Source of the DNA: Sulfitobacter dubius
Lineage (GTDB): Bacteria; Pseudomonadota; Alphaproteobacteria; Rhodobacterales; Rhodobacteraceae
Length of the DNA stretch: 64,000 bases
Reading direction: 5' to 3'
Assembly (NCBI RefSeq): GCF_900113435.1
Contig: NZ_FOPG01000002.1
Coordinates: 558,001 to 622,000, forward strand
The position numbers and the translations under genes were made by a program. Below, one piece after another: positions 35,568-44,327 of the stretch (position 1 is the stretch's first letter; the number at the start of each line of letters is the position of its first letter). The notes below the pieces were generated by a model. The model ran no database searches. It saw only the letters and a list, made by a program, of their open reading frames with translations, and was not told where the DNA came from.

Positions 35568-36679
35568 CGATAACCTCAGAGACAGAATTGGTCGATGCGA
35601 TCCGCAGTGCGCAAGCGCCCTTGTCCCTGCGGGGTGGCAATACGCGCGGCATGGCCGGGCCGGGGGCGGACCTGTCGCTTGCCGGATTGCGGGGCATCAG
35701 CCTCTATGAGCCGGGCGCGCTGACGCTGGTGGCGCAGGCAGGCACGCCGGTCTCCGAGATTGAGACGACATTGGCCGCCGAAGGGCAGCGGCTGGCCTTT
35801 GAACCGATGGACCACCGCGCGCTTATGGGCTGCAGTGGCACGCCGACCATCGGCGGGGTCTTTGCCGCCAATGTCAGCGGCCCGCGGCGGCTCGCCATTG
35901 GGGCCGCGCGGGATTTCCTGTTGGGTGTGCGCTTTGTCGATGGGCAAGGGAACGTCATCAAAAACGGGGGGCGGGTGATGAAAAACGTCACCGGCTATGA
36001 TCTGGTCAAGCTGATGGCCGGGTCGCGCGGGACATTGGGAGCGCTGACCGAGGTGTCGCTAAAGGTGCTGCCCACCCCGGAAACCAGCGCAACGCTCGTG
36101 CTTTCGGGGCTGGACGACCCCGCAGCCATTGCCGCCATGGCACAGGCGATGCGCAGCCCTTTCGAGGTTACCGCAGCCGCCCATGACCCGGCACAGCGCC
36201 GAACGTATCTACGATTGGAGGGGTTTGAGACCTCAGTCACCTACCGCATCGGGCGGCTGAAGGATTTGCTCTCTGCAACCGGTGCCGCGCTTGAGAGTCT
36301 CGCGGCGAATCCCTCCGCGACCCTCTGGCGCGACCTGCGTGATGTAGCGGCCTTTCATGGGGCGGCGGGGGATATCTGGCGGGTGCATTGCCGCCCGACC
36401 GAGGCCCCCGCGCTGGCGGCAAAGGCCGGGGCCGAGGCAAATCTTTATGACTGGGCCGGGGGGCTGATCTGGCTGCGCATGGCCCCCGGCACCGACCTGC
36501 GCGCGCGGTTGGGGCGGTATGACGGTCACGCGACCCTATTGCGGGCCGATGACGCAGCGCAGGCACTGCCCTGGCAGGAACCCGAAGCGCCGGGCGTGGC
36601 GAGGTTGACGGCGGGGCTGAGGGCTAAGTTCGACCCGCGCGGTATCTTCAACGCCGAAGCCTTGGCACTGGCCCCATGA
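35564..36679 (+). CDS. glcE: glycolate oxidase subunit GlcE
   Basis: A 371-residue second FAD-binding subunit. LSLRGGNTRG and MGCSGTPTIGGVFAANVSGPRRLAIG are the family flavin-binding segments. The start is GTG at 35564, overlapping the glcD stop (GTGA). Its own stop overlaps the next ATG, so the glc genes are translated in a chain. Confidence 0.93.
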   Translation: MTITSETELVDAIRSAQAPLSLRGGNTRGMAGPGADLSLAGLRGISLYEPGALTLVAQAGTPVSEIETTLAAEGQRLAFEPMDHRALMGCSGTPTIGGVFAANVSGPRRLAIGAARDFLLGVRFVDGQGNVIKNGGRVMKNVTGYDLVKLMAGSRGTLGALTEVSLKVLPTPETSATLVLSGLDDPAAIAAMAQAMRSPFEVTAAAHDPAQRRTYLRLEGFETSVTYRIGRLKDLLSATGAALESLAANPSATLWRDLRDVAAFHGAAGDIWRVHCRPTEAPALAAKAGAEANLYDWAGGLIWLRMAPGTDLRARLGRYDGHATLLRADDAAQALPWQEPEAPGVARLTAGLRAKFDPRGIFNAEALALAP

Positions 36680-37044
36680 CATTGCTGCTGATCTTTCTCA
36701 TCGTTTTTCTGATCGGCCCGTTTCTGTTCAAAGCTCTGGTCGCCATGCCACCCTCCCTGCAGGCCATCCGTGCCTTGGGGGCCGTGGTTCTGGCCGCCTT
36801 TCTGATCGCCATCGGCCTGCGCTACGGCTTCTTGCGCTATTGGAGCGACAGCCTGTGGTTGCTCGGAGCCGTGGCCCTCGCACTCTGGGCCGCTTGGATC
36901 GGGGTGATTGCGCTGGTGGTCCAAGCGCTCCGTCGCGCCGACCCGCGCCCCGCCATGCGCCGATGGAGCGGGGTTCTGGGGGTCGTGGGCACGACCGTTC
37001 CTTGGTTCGGTCTCGTCCTCGCCAATCTGATGCGCAGCACATAA
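36676..37044 (+). CDS. small membrane protein inside the glc operon
   Basis: 122 residues with three or four hydrophobic segments and short basic loops. It overlaps the glcE stop by four bases and ends 13 bases before glcF, so it is made with the complex. I do not recognise a characterised family. It might anchor GlcDEF to the membrane or be unrelated. Confidence 0.72.
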   Translation: MTLLLIFLIVFLIGPFLFKALVAMPPSLQAIRALGAVVLAAFLIAIGLRYGFLRYWSDSLWLLGAVALALWAAWIGVIALVVQALRRADPRPAMRRWSGVLGVVGTTVPWFGLVLANLMRST

Positions 37045-37057
37045 TTTCGGAGCATCC

Positions 37058-38386
37058 ATGCAAACTACATTCACCCCCGAACAGTTGCAGGATCCTGAAA
37101 CGCAGCGCAGCAACGACATTCTGCGCGCCTGTGTACACTGCGGCTTCTGCACGGCGACCTGCCCGACCTATCAGGTCTTGGGCGATGAGTTGGACAGCCC
37201 GCGCGGGCGTATCTACCTGATCAAGGACATGCTTGAGAACGACCGCGACCCGGACCCAAAGACGGTGCTGCACATCGACCGCTGCCTTTCTTGCCTTGCC
37301 TGTATGACGACCTGCCCCTCGGGCGTGCATTACATGCATCTGGTCGACCACGCGCGCAGCTACATCGAAGAGCGGTACAAGCGGCCAATGGGGGAACGCG
37401 TGCTGCGCTGGATGCTGGCGCGGATTCTGCCCTATCCCACACGCTTTCGACTGGCGCTTTTGGGGGCCAAGATCGGGCGGCCCTTCGCCCGACTGATGCC
37501 CGACGCCCGGCTGCGCGCCATGCTTGAGATGGCGCCAAAGACGATCCCCCCGGTCAGCCGCAATGACGATCCGCAAAGCTTCCCGGCTCAGGGCAAACCG
37601 CTGCGGCGTGTGGCCCTGATGACCGGCTGCGCGCAAAAGGCCCTGAACACCGATATCAATGACGCGACGATCCGGCTGCTGACCCGCGCGGGCTGCGAGG
37701 TGGTGGTGGCCGAAGGCGCGGGCTGTTGTGGGGCGCTGACCCATCATATGGGCAAGACCAATGAAAGCCACGCCCACGCCGCCCGCAACATCAGCGCGTG
37801 GTGTGCTGAGATGGCCGGCAAGGGGCTGGATGCCATCGTGATCAACACCTCGGGTTGCGGTACCACGGTCAAGGACTACGGCCATATGTTCCGCAATGAT
37901 CCGCTGGCAGAGGATGCCGCGCGGGTTTCGGCCTTGGCAAAGGATGTGACGGAGTTGCTCGCGGAGTTGGACCTGCCTTTCGCTGAACCTGCGGAGCAAG
38001 GCATGGTCGTCGCCTATCACGCGGCCTGCTCGCTGCAACATGGGCAACAGATCAAGGCCACGCCGAAGACGCTGCTGAAACAGGCGGGATTTACGGTTGT
38101 GGAACCGGCGGACAGTCACCTCTGCTGCGGCTCGGCGGGCACCTATAACCTGATGCAGCCCGAGATTTCGGCCCAACTGAAAGAACGCAAGATCAAGACC
38201 TTAGAGGCCAAATCCCCAAACGTCATCGCGGCGGGCAATATCGGTTGCATGATGCAGATTGGCTCGGGAACCGGGGTACCTGTAGTGCATAGCGTCGAAC
38301 TGCTCGATTGGGCCTGCGGAGGGCCAAAACCGCCGGCGCTCAGCCGTGATCCCGATGCGCCCGCGCAGGTGCCGCGTTTGCGTTAA
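37058..38386 (+). CDS. glcF: glycolate oxidase iron-sulfur subunit GlcF
   Basis: A 442-residue protein with two 4Fe-4S motifs, CVHCGFCTATCPTY and CLSCLACMTTCPSG, and two cysteine-rich CCG regions (GCCGALTHHMG and CCGSAGTYNLMQP) that pass electrons to quinone. TTTCGGAG precedes the ATG. It completes glcDEF; marine bacteria use it on phytoplankton-derived glycolate. No regulator gene is adjacent. Confidence 0.95.
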   Translation: MQTTFTPEQLQDPETQRSNDILRACVHCGFCTATCPTYQVLGDELDSPRGRIYLIKDMLENDRDPDPKTVLHIDRCLSCLACMTTCPSGVHYMHLVDHARSYIEERYKRPMGERVLRWMLARILPYPTRFRLALLGAKIGRPFARLMPDARLRAMLEMAPKTIPPVSRNDDPQSFPAQGKPLRRVALMTGCAQKALNTDINDATIRLLTRAGCEVVVAEGAGCCGALTHHMGKTNESHAHAARNISAWCAEMAGKGLDAIVINTSGCGTTVKDYGHMFRNDPLAEDAARVSALAKDVTELLAELDLPFAEPAEQGMVVAYHAACSLQHGQQIKATPKTLLKQAGFTVVEPADSHLCCGSAGTYNLMQPEISAQLKERKIKTLEAKSPNVIAAGNIGCMMQIGSGTGVPVVHSVELLDWACGGPKPPALSRDPDAPAQVPRLR

Positions 38387-38435
38387 GCCATCGCCGTATT
38401 TTCGCCGCAACTCCCCTATATCCGCCAAAGTGGAC

Positions 38436-39266
38436 ATGGTTTTGAGGTGCATTTTGCGACAATTGTTGGCGGCTATTCTCGGGGTCTTTACCTTCGCAAC
38501 GACGGCGATGGCCCAAGACAGCGCGCTCAAAGCGCTCGATAACGGTGTCGATGCCGCCGCTTGGGAGGCTGTGGGCCGCCTTGACATCGGCGGCACCGGC
38601 TTTTGCACCGGCACGCTGATCGCGCCGCGTCTTGTCCTGACCGCAGCGCATTGTCTTTTCGACCGCGAAACTAAAGCCCGGATTGATCATGGCAAGGTGC
38701 AGTTCCTTGCCGGCTGGCGCAACGGCCGCGCCGGGGCCTACCGCGATATCCGCCGCGCCGTGGTGCACCCCGACTACGTCTATGACGGAGAGGTATCCTC
38801 GGGTCGGGTACGCAATGATCTGGCGCTCTTGGAACTCTCCCGCCCCATCCGCAACACGACGATCCGCCCCTTTGGCACCGCCGCGCGGCCGCGTCCCGGC
38901 GACAGCGTGGGCGTGGTCAGCTATGCCCGTGACCGGGCCGAAGCGCCGTCCCTGCAAGAGGTTTGTAAGGTTTTGGCGCAGCAAGAAGGGGTTCTTGTCA
39001 CCTCTTGTTCAGTCGATTTCGGCTCCAGCGGCGCGCCGATCTTTAGCATTGTCGCGGGCGAGGCGCATATCGTTTCGGTCGTCTCGGCCAAGGCCGAGGT
39101 CGAAGGCGCGCAGGTCTCTCTCGGCACCGCTCTTGGCGCGCCCTTGGCGTTGCTGCAAGCGGAGCTGGTAGCGGGCAAAGGTGTGTTTCTGGATTCCAAC
39201 CCCGCTGGCAAGCGCATCCGGGTCGGCGAAGAGCGCGGCACCGGAGCGAAATTTATCCGACCCTAA
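38436..39266 (+). CDS. trypsin-like serine protease, secreted
   Basis: About 276 residues with a signal peptide (LLAAILGVFTFATTAMAQ). The S1 triad is visible: His in VLTAAHCLF, Asp in VRNDLALLEL and Ser in FGSSGAPIF. A disulphide-forming Cys pair flanks the His. Start choice: ATG at 38436, or TTG at 38454 which has GAGG six bases upstream; both keep the signal peptide. It could process periplasmic proteins. The substrate is unknown. Confidence 0.82.
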   Translation: MVLRCILRQLLAAILGVFTFATTAMAQDSALKALDNGVDAAAWEAVGRLDIGGTGFCTGTLIAPRLVLTAAHCLFDRETKARIDHGKVQFLAGWRNGRAGAYRDIRRAVVHPDYVYDGEVSSGRVRNDLALLELSRPIRNTTIRPFGTAARPRPGDSVGVVSYARDRAEAPSLQEVCKVLAQQEGVLVTSCSVDFGSSGAPIFSIVAGEAHIVSVVSAKAEVEGAQVSLGTALGAPLALLQAELVAGKGVFLDSNPAGKRIRVGEERGTGAKFIRP

Positions 39267-39416
39267 ATCTGCGACCCCAAGTCTTGAAAGCGCGCAAAAC
39301 CCTTCCCACATGAGCTTTGCCGAAGTGCCTCTATAGGGCTTCGGCGCTTGAAAAACCGGGTCTGTCCAATGGTGGAAGGCCCGATATGTCAATCGCTCAA
39401 AGATGAGGATGAACAC

Positions 39417-39887
39417 ATGCGTAGCTTTGATTTCGCACCCCTTTACCGCTCCAGCGTTGGTTTCGACCAGATCGCCAATATGATGGACCGGGTTTTGACA
39501 AATGATGGGGCCACCCCCAGCTATCCCCCCTACAACATCGAAAAACTCGATAACGATGCTTACCGCATCTCCATCGCCGTGGCTGGTTTCTCTGACAGCG
39601 ACCTGAGCGTCGAAGTACGTGAGAAGGCGCTGATCGTTTCGGCCCGCAAGGCGGATGAGGATGAGGCCAAGACCTACCTGCACCGCGGCATCGCCACCCG
39701 CGCCTTTGAGCGTCGCTTCCATCTGGCGGACCACGTTCAGGTGATCGGCGCGGCCCATGCCAACGGCATGCTGCATATTGAGCTTGAGCGGCAGGTGCCC
39801 GAGGCCCTGAAACCACGCCAGATTGCGATCTCTTCCGAGGTGAAGGCGATCGACAAGGACGTGGTTGACGCTAAATCCGTAAACTAA
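39417..39887 (+). CDS. small heat-shock protein (Hsp20 family)
   Basis: A 156-residue alpha-crystallin-domain chaperone (residues about 35-135): PPYNIEKLDNDAYRISIAVAGFSDSDLSVEV and YLHRGIATRAFERRFHLADHV are typical of the IbpA class. It binds unfolding proteins without ATP. A GAGG nine bases upstream supports the ATG at 39417; 23 in-frame residues further upstream do not fit. It is followed by a strong terminator. Confidence 0.92.
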   Translation: MRSFDFAPLYRSSVGFDQIANMMDRVLTNDGATPSYPPYNIEKLDNDAYRISIAVAGFSDSDLSVEVREKALIVSARKADEDEAKTYLHRGIATRAFERRFHLADHVQVIGAAHANGMLHIELERQVPEALKPRQIAISSEVKAIDKDVVDAKSVN

Positions 39888-39913
39888 GCGCGGTTCCATT
39901 CCGAGCTTTGTGA

Positions 39914-39939
39914 AGGCCCGCTATCAAGCGGGCCTTTTT
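39914..39939 (+). terminator. rho-independent terminator after hsp20
   Basis: A perfect 9-bp stem AGGCCCGCT/AGCGGGCCT with a four-base loop is followed by TTTTT. Confidence 0.93.
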
Positions 39940-40133
39940 CGTTGGGTAGCGGGCAACTGCGGGCATGGCTTTGGGAGGATATCTGCCGGTGAGGGGAGCC
40001 GAAACCGGCGTGTTTCTGCTGCGCATTGGTAGGCGCGAAACCAAGGGCCAGCCACCGGGTTGAGGGTGGGACCGGGCAGGCGTGCTCGGGCAACTGCGTG
40101 CAAAAATCCGCACGCGCAATGAAAGGAAGACCC

Positions 40134-40622
40134 ATGACAACCTATGTAAATTCCCTACGCAAATTGACTCTGACCACCGCTGTGGCAGCTTTGATGACCG
40201 CTCCGGTCGCCGCGCAATCGCTAGATGCGGGTGTTGGCTCTGACGTGAGTGCCGATGTGGCCGGCACCGAAGTCGACGCGAATGTCGCGGCTGACGTCGA
40301 TGGCAGCCTGCCCGTAGACCAAGCTGCCACAGCCGACACAGACATCGACACCGCGCTTGATGGTAGCTCCATCGCTGTAGCGTCGGATGACACTGTAATT
40401 GGCACGATCTCAAACGTTGAACCGCAGCCTGATGGTTCCGTGCGCTATTCCATTGATCTATCTAGCGATCTGGACGTCGATAGCGACCGTGCCGTGGTGC
40501 AGATCGATCAGGTTGTTGATGCCGAGGGGCAACTTGTCATTGGCATGACAGGCGAAGAATTTGCCGCAGCCCTGACCCATCAGATGAATGCAGGCGGCGC
40601 TGCACAGACCCAGACCAACTAA
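40134..40622 (+). CDS. secreted Asp/Val/Ala-rich protein of unknown function
   Basis: A 162-residue protein with a signal peptide (ending APVAAQ, about residue 28). Residues 30-80 are a low-complexity stretch of Ala, Asp, Val and Thr (for example DVSADVAGTEVDANVAADVD) that is very acidic. A small folded domain follows (VRYSIDLSSDLDVDSDRAVVQIDQVVDAEGQLVI), with a slight resemblance to a PRC-barrel fold. GAAAGGAAG precedes the ATG. The acidic repeats might bind divalent cations. Strong terminator downstream. Confidence 0.7.
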   Translation: MTTYVNSLRKLTLTTAVAALMTAPVAAQSLDAGVGSDVSADVAGTEVDANVAADVDGSLPVDQAATADTDIDTALDGSSIAVASDDTVIGTISNVEPQPDGSVRYSIDLSSDLDVDSDRAVVQIDQVVDAEGQLVIGMTGEEFAAALTHQMNAGGAAQTQTN

Positions 40623-40663
40623 GTCAGGTCATTCCGATAGGGCGTCCTCTCCCGCGCCCCGAG

Positions 40664-40696
40664 GCCGGCAGCATGAAAGTGCTGTCGGCATTTTTT
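40664..40696 (+). terminator. rho-independent terminator
   Basis: A 10-bp stem GCCGGCAGCA/TGCTGTCGGC (one G-T pair) with a six-base loop precedes A and six T residues. Confidence 0.92.
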
Positions 40697-40763
40697 GTGC
40701 CCGCTCTTTGGTCGAGAGTTCTGTCAGCTTGCCAAGATGCCCGAAGAAAATTAGAGAGATTTA

Positions 40764-40776
40764 GTTATGATATAAC
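40764..40776. promoter_or_regulatory. Zur-like palindrome upstream of zinT
   Basis: GTTATGATATAAC, arms GTTAT/ATAAC around three bases, lies 34 bases before the ZinT start in an A+T-rich promoter region. Zur operators in alphaproteobacteria are built on a GTTAT...ATAAC dyad, so zinc-dependent repression is likely. Confidence 0.6.
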
Positions 40777-40810
40777 ATATCTTTTTCGCCACTCGGCATA
40801 AACACGGAGT

Positions 40811-41515
40811 ATGACCTTGCAAAAGACACTCGCATCCCCGCTTTACCTTCTCGCTCTTGGCGCTGGCCTCGCGCTTTCGGCACCGGCGTACGCGGAAACG
40901 GCTTCTAAGACGAATAATGAATCGCATAGTCACGACCACGACCACGACCACGACCACGCTCATGATCACGACCATGCCAAAGAAGACATCTACAAAGGCT
41001 ACTTCGACGATGAACAGATCAAGGATCGCCCCTTGTCTGATTGGGCAGGCGACTGGCAATCCGTGTTTCCGCTGTTGCAACAGGGCGCGCTTGATCCGGT
41101 GATGCAGCACAAAGCTGAAAAAGGCGACAAGACCGCGCAGGAATACAAAGCCTACTACGAGGTTGGCTATGCCACCGATGTGGACCGCATCACCATCGAA
41201 GGTGATGCCGTGACCTTTTTCCGCGCGGGCGATCCGGTACAGGGGCGTTATGCCAGCGATGGTTACGAAGTTCTGACCTACGAAAAGGGCAACCGCGGCG
41301 TGCGTTATGTTTTTGCCAAAGAGGGCGGCGATGCCGAAGCATCGGCGTATATTCAATTCAGCGACCATATCATCGCACCCGAGAAGGCCGACCACTACCA
41401 CCTCTATTGGGGCGATGATCGCGCTGAAGTGCTTGCGGAACTCACCAACTGGCCAACCTACTTCCCCACCAGCATGAGCGCCGCTGACATCGCGGCGGAT
41501 ATGCAGGCGCACTAA
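40811..41515 (+). CDS. zinT: ZinT/YodA-type periplasmic zinc-binding protein
   Basis: A 234-residue protein with a signal peptide (ending APAYA) and a His/Asp-rich tract (residues about 38-57, repeats of HD) that probably gathers zinc. The C-terminal ZinT domain shows LSDWAGDWQSVFPLL, EGDAVTFF and the metal-ligand region HIIAPEKADHYHLYWGDD. ZinT passes zinc to ZnuA under scarcity. The Zur-like box just upstream fits that role. No znuABC is in the window. Confidence 0.92.
   Translation: MTLQKTLASPLYLLALGAGLALSAPAYAETASKTNNESHSHDHDHDHDHAHDHDHAKEDIYKGYFDDEQIKDRPLSDWAGDWQSVFPLLQQGALDPVMQHKAEKGDKTAQEYKAYYEVGYATDVDRITIEGDAVTFFRAGDPVQGRYASDGYEVLTYEKGNRGVRYVFAKEGGDAEASAYIQFSDHIIAPEKADHYHLYWGDDRAEVLAELTNWPTYFPTSMSAADIAADMQAH
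40931..40958 (+). repeat. hexanucleotide repeat in zinT
   Basis: CACGAC is repeated four times, followed by CACG, and encodes part of the His-Asp tract. Slippage here would add or remove HD pairs without shifting the frame. Confidence 0.8.
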
Positions 41516-41530
41516 AGGCGGCCCATCAGC

Positions 41531-41788
41531 ATGTCTGGCAGAAAACGAAACCTGCGCAGCGGGCTGAAGCATAGGCGGCGGCAGGGTGATCCGATGGCGG
41601 CATATGATCGCCTGCCACCGCCTCTGCGGGCTTGGCTAGCGCAGGCGGCATTGCCGTGGTCGCCGCAATCCGCGCATCGGATTTGGTGCCGGGCGTTGCA
41701 GCGCTGCGAAGGGGATGTGGCGCAGGCCGTGCATCACTTGAGCCGCGCAGAAGGTCGGATGCTGGCGCAGGACCGCCCGGAGCGTTAA
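41531..41788 (+). CDS. DUF6525-like small basic protein
   Basis: 85 residues, rich in Arg. The core PMAAYDRLPPPLRAWLAQAALPWSPQSAHRIW resembles a short Roseobacter family that I recall as DUF6525; its function is unknown. The length, the intact frame and a terminator directly after its stop codon support a real gene, though the ribosome site is weak. It follows zinT by 15 bases and may be co-transcribed. Confidence 0.65.
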   Translation: MSGRKRNLRSGLKHRRRQGDPMAAYDRLPPPLRAWLAQAALPWSPQSAHRIWCRALQRCEGDVAQAVHHLSRAEGRMLAQDRPER

Positions 41789-41797
41789 GGCAAAACA

Positions 41798-41828
41798 AAA
41801 CGGGGCGCGCCTTAGGCACGCCCCGTTT
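41798..41828. terminator. bidirectional terminator
   Basis: AAACGGGGCG/CGCCCCGTTT, a perfect 10-bp stem with an 11-base loop, carries A and T tracts on both flanks. It serves the convergent DUF6525 and gabD genes. Confidence 0.88.
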
Positions 41829-41846
41829 CATTCCTCCGGTCGGTTC

Positions 41847-43322
41847 TTAGACCGACAGGCAGACGTATTTCATCTCAAGGTAGTCCTCGATCCCATGGTG
41901 GCTGCCTTCGCGGCCAAGGCCGGATTGCTTGACCCCACCAAAGGGCGCAAGCTCGGTCGAGATGATGCCGGTGTTCACGCCGACGATGCCATATTCCAGC
42001 GCCTCGGCCACCTTGTAGACACGGCTGAGGTCCTTGGCATAGAAGTAGGACGCGAGGCCAAAGATCGTGTCGTTCGCCATGGCGATCACGTCGTCCACAT
42101 CGTCGAACTTGAACAGCGGCGCGAGCGGGCCGAATGTCTCTTCCTTGGCGACCTTCATGTCCTGCGTCACGCCGGTCACGATGGTCGGGCCGAAGAAGTT
42201 GCCGCCCATGTCATCCTTGGCGTTGCCCAGAATGATTTCGGCCCCGTTGTCGACCGCATCCTTGATATGCTCGCGCACCTTGTCCGAGGCTTCGGGGTTG
42301 ATGAGCGGGCCAAGGTCAGTGCCCTCTTCAAGGCCGTCGCCGACCTTCATCTTGCTCACACGGTCCTTCAGCTTGGCGGCGAATGTGTCATAGACGCCCG
42401 CCTGCACGTAGATCCGGTTGGCGCAGACGCAGGTCTGGCCATTGTTGCGGAACTTGCACATGATCGCGCCTTCGACGGCGGCATCTAGATCGGCGTCATC
42501 GAAGACGATGAACGGCGCGTTGCCGCCCAATTCCATCGAACATTTCATCACTTGGTCTGCGGCCTGTTTCAGCAGGATGCGCCCGACTTCGGTGGAGCCG
42601 GTGAAGGTCAGCTTGCGCACGGCGGGGTTCTCGCAGAACTCTTTGCCCACAGCCGACGAGGACGACGACGGTAGCACGTTGAACACGCCTGCGGGAATGC
42701 CTGCACGTTCGGCCAGCACACCCATGACGATGGCCGAGAGCGGAGTCTCCGCCGCCGGACGCGCCACAAAGGAACAGCCCGCCGCCAGCGCCGGAGCCGC
42801 CTTGCGGGTGATCATCGCATTGGGGAAGTTCCACGGCGTGATCGAAGCGGCAACACCGATGGGTTGCTTCATCACCATGATGCGCTTGTCGCGCTGGTGG
42901 CCGGGGATCATCTCGCCGTAGACGCGCTTGGCCTCTTCACCGAAGAACTCGATGAAGGAGGCGCCATAGGCGATCTCGCCCTTGGCCTCGGCCAGCGGTT
43001 TGCCCTGTTCGGCGGTGAGGATAGTGCCCAGATCGTCTTGGTTCTCCATCATCAGGTCGAACCATTTGCGCATCACTGCGGCGCGTTCCTTGCCGGTCCA
43101 GCTGGCCCAGTCCTTCTGCGCCTTTTCCGCCTGTGCAATAGCACCCGCGACTTGTGCGCGGCTCAGATCAGCAACCTGTGCGATGACATCGCCCCGCGCG
43201 GGGTTGGTTACGTCAAATGTGCCGTCATCGCCGTCGACCCATTGGCCACCGATATAGGCGCGGGTCTCCAGCAAGCTGGGGTCTTTGAGTAGTGATTTCA
43301 GATCCGTCTTAGCATCAGTCAT
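41847..43322 (-). CDS. gabD: NAD(P)-dependent succinate-semialdehyde dehydrogenase
   Basis: A 491-residue aldehyde dehydrogenase. The NAD region FTGSTEVGR, the catalytic Glu in ELGGNAPFIVF and the catalytic Cys in GQTCVCANR are present. The overall pattern (PWNFPNAMITRKAAPALAAGC, ending FGGVKQSGLGREGSHHGIEDYLE) is that of GabD-type succinate-semialdehyde dehydrogenases, which make succinate from 4-aminobutyrate breakdown. The substrate is inferred; related enzymes use glutarate semialdehyde. No aminotransferase (gabT) is adjacent. Confidence 0.88.
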   Translation of the reverse strand: MTDAKTDLKSLLKDPSLLETRAYIGGQWVDGDDGTFDVTNPARGDVIAQVADLSRAQVAGAIAQAEKAQKDWASWTGKERAAVMRKWFDLMMENQDDLGTILTAEQGKPLAEAKGEIAYGASFIEFFGEEAKRVYGEMIPGHQRDKRIMVMKQPIGVAASITPWNFPNAMITRKAAPALAAGCSFVARPAAETPLSAIVMGVLAERAGIPAGVFNVLPSSSSSAVGKEFCENPAVRKLTFTGSTEVGRILLKQAADQVMKCSMELGGNAPFIVFDDADLDAAVEGAIMCKFRNNGQTCVCANRIYVQAGVYDTFAAKLKDRVSKMKVGDGLEEGTDLGPLINPEASDKVREHIKDAVDNGAEIILGNAKDDMGGNFFGPTIVTGVTQDMKVAKEETFGPLAPLFKFDDVDDVIAMANDTIFGLASYFYAKDLSRVYKVAEALEYGIVGVNTGIISTELAPFGGVKQSGLGREGSHHGIEDYLEMKYVCLSV

Positions 43323-43413
43323 GTCATCTCTCCGCTATTCTCTATAGCCTCCAAAGCAACAACGAGTATGATTGTCCAGTTCAGTTTGATCAAATCCGGG
43401 GTGGGAGACCCAA

Positions 43414-44202
43414 ATGATGCTAGATGACGCCTATGCAAATGCAGCCTATATCGATGGGGCCGACGGCTTTCCGCCCCGCTGGGAGAAGGAGGCAGAGGCG
43501 TTTCGCGCAAACTTGGGCGCGCGGGCGCAGTTGAATGTGCGCTATGGCCCTTCGGATCGTCAGAAATTCGATTTCTTCCAGCCCGAAGGCGTGTCGCGCG
43601 GCACGGTCGTCTTTGTGCATGGCGGCTATTGGAAGGCGTTCGACAAGAGCTATTGGTCGCATCTGGCTGCCGGGCCATTGGCGCGGGGCTATGCTGTGGC
43701 GATGCCGTCTTATGATCTTTGCCCCGATGTACGCATCTCGGAAATTTCGACACAGATCGCCGCCGCGTTGACCGAGGTGGCGAACCGCACGCAGGGCGCC
43801 ATCGTGCTGTCGGGCCATTCGGCGGGCGGGCATCTGGTGGCGCGAATGACCGACCCCTTGCTCTTGGGGGCGGAGGTGCGGGACCGGATCACACGGATCG
43901 TGCCGATCTCGCCCGTGGCCGATCTGACACCGCTGCTTCAGACCGAAATGAACGACACCCTGCGTCTGGATGAGGCCGAAGCTGCCGCTGAAAGCCCGAT
44001 GAACATGACCCCGCCCCATGGGGTTGACGTGACGGTTTGGGTTGGCGCGGATGAGCGCCCGGTCTTCCTTGAGCAGGCCGAGAATTTCGCCCGTAGTTGG
44101 GGCGCGAAGCAGGTTGTGGCCGAGGGCAAGCATCATTTCGATGTGATTGATCCGCTGGCCGAAGCTGATAGTGAGCTGACCAAAGCACTTTTGGGCAGCT
44201 AA
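43414..44202 (+). CDS. alpha/beta hydrolase, arylformamidase-like
   Basis: A 262-residue hydrolase with the oxyanion motif HGGYW, the nucleophile elbow GHSAGGH (Ser about residue 136) and a C-terminal His in KHHFDVIDPL. The HGG-x-W arrangement is characteristic of kynurenine formamidase-like enzymes and of some carbamate and ester hydrolases. No tryptophan-degradation gene is nearby, so the exact substrate is open. It is divergent from gabD. Confidence 0.8.
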   Translation: MMLDDAYANAAYIDGADGFPPRWEKEAEAFRANLGARAQLNVRYGPSDRQKFDFFQPEGVSRGTVVFVHGGYWKAFDKSYWSHLAAGPLARGYAVAMPSYDLCPDVRISEISTQIAAALTEVANRTQGAIVLSGHSAGGHLVARMTDPLLLGAEVRDRITRIVPISPVADLTPLLQTEMNDTLRLDEAEAAAESPMNMTPPHGVDVTVWVGADERPVFLEQAENFARSWGAKQVVAEGKHHFDVIDPLAEADSELTKALLGS

Positions 44203-44218
44203 ATCGCTTGCGCCGCGA

Positions 44219-44250
44219 CAAATGCCCTGCGCCAAGGCGTAAGGCATTTG
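44219..44250 (+). terminator. hairpin after the arylformamidase-like gene
   Basis: The arms CAAATGCC/GGCATTTG enclose a 16-base loop with a smaller GCGCC/GGCG pairing. It lies 16 bases after the stop. No T-run follows. Confidence 0.4.
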
Positions 44251-44327
44251 CCGCAGTGCCGCAGAGGAACTATGTCGTGAGGGGAAGGCCCCTGATCGGC
44301 CGCGCGACGTAATTGAAAGGGCCGAAG

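Noticed and set aside
36728-38176. 482-residue frame opposite the glc genes
   Set aside because: Antisense to glcF, whose iron-sulfur motifs are intact; no ribosome site.
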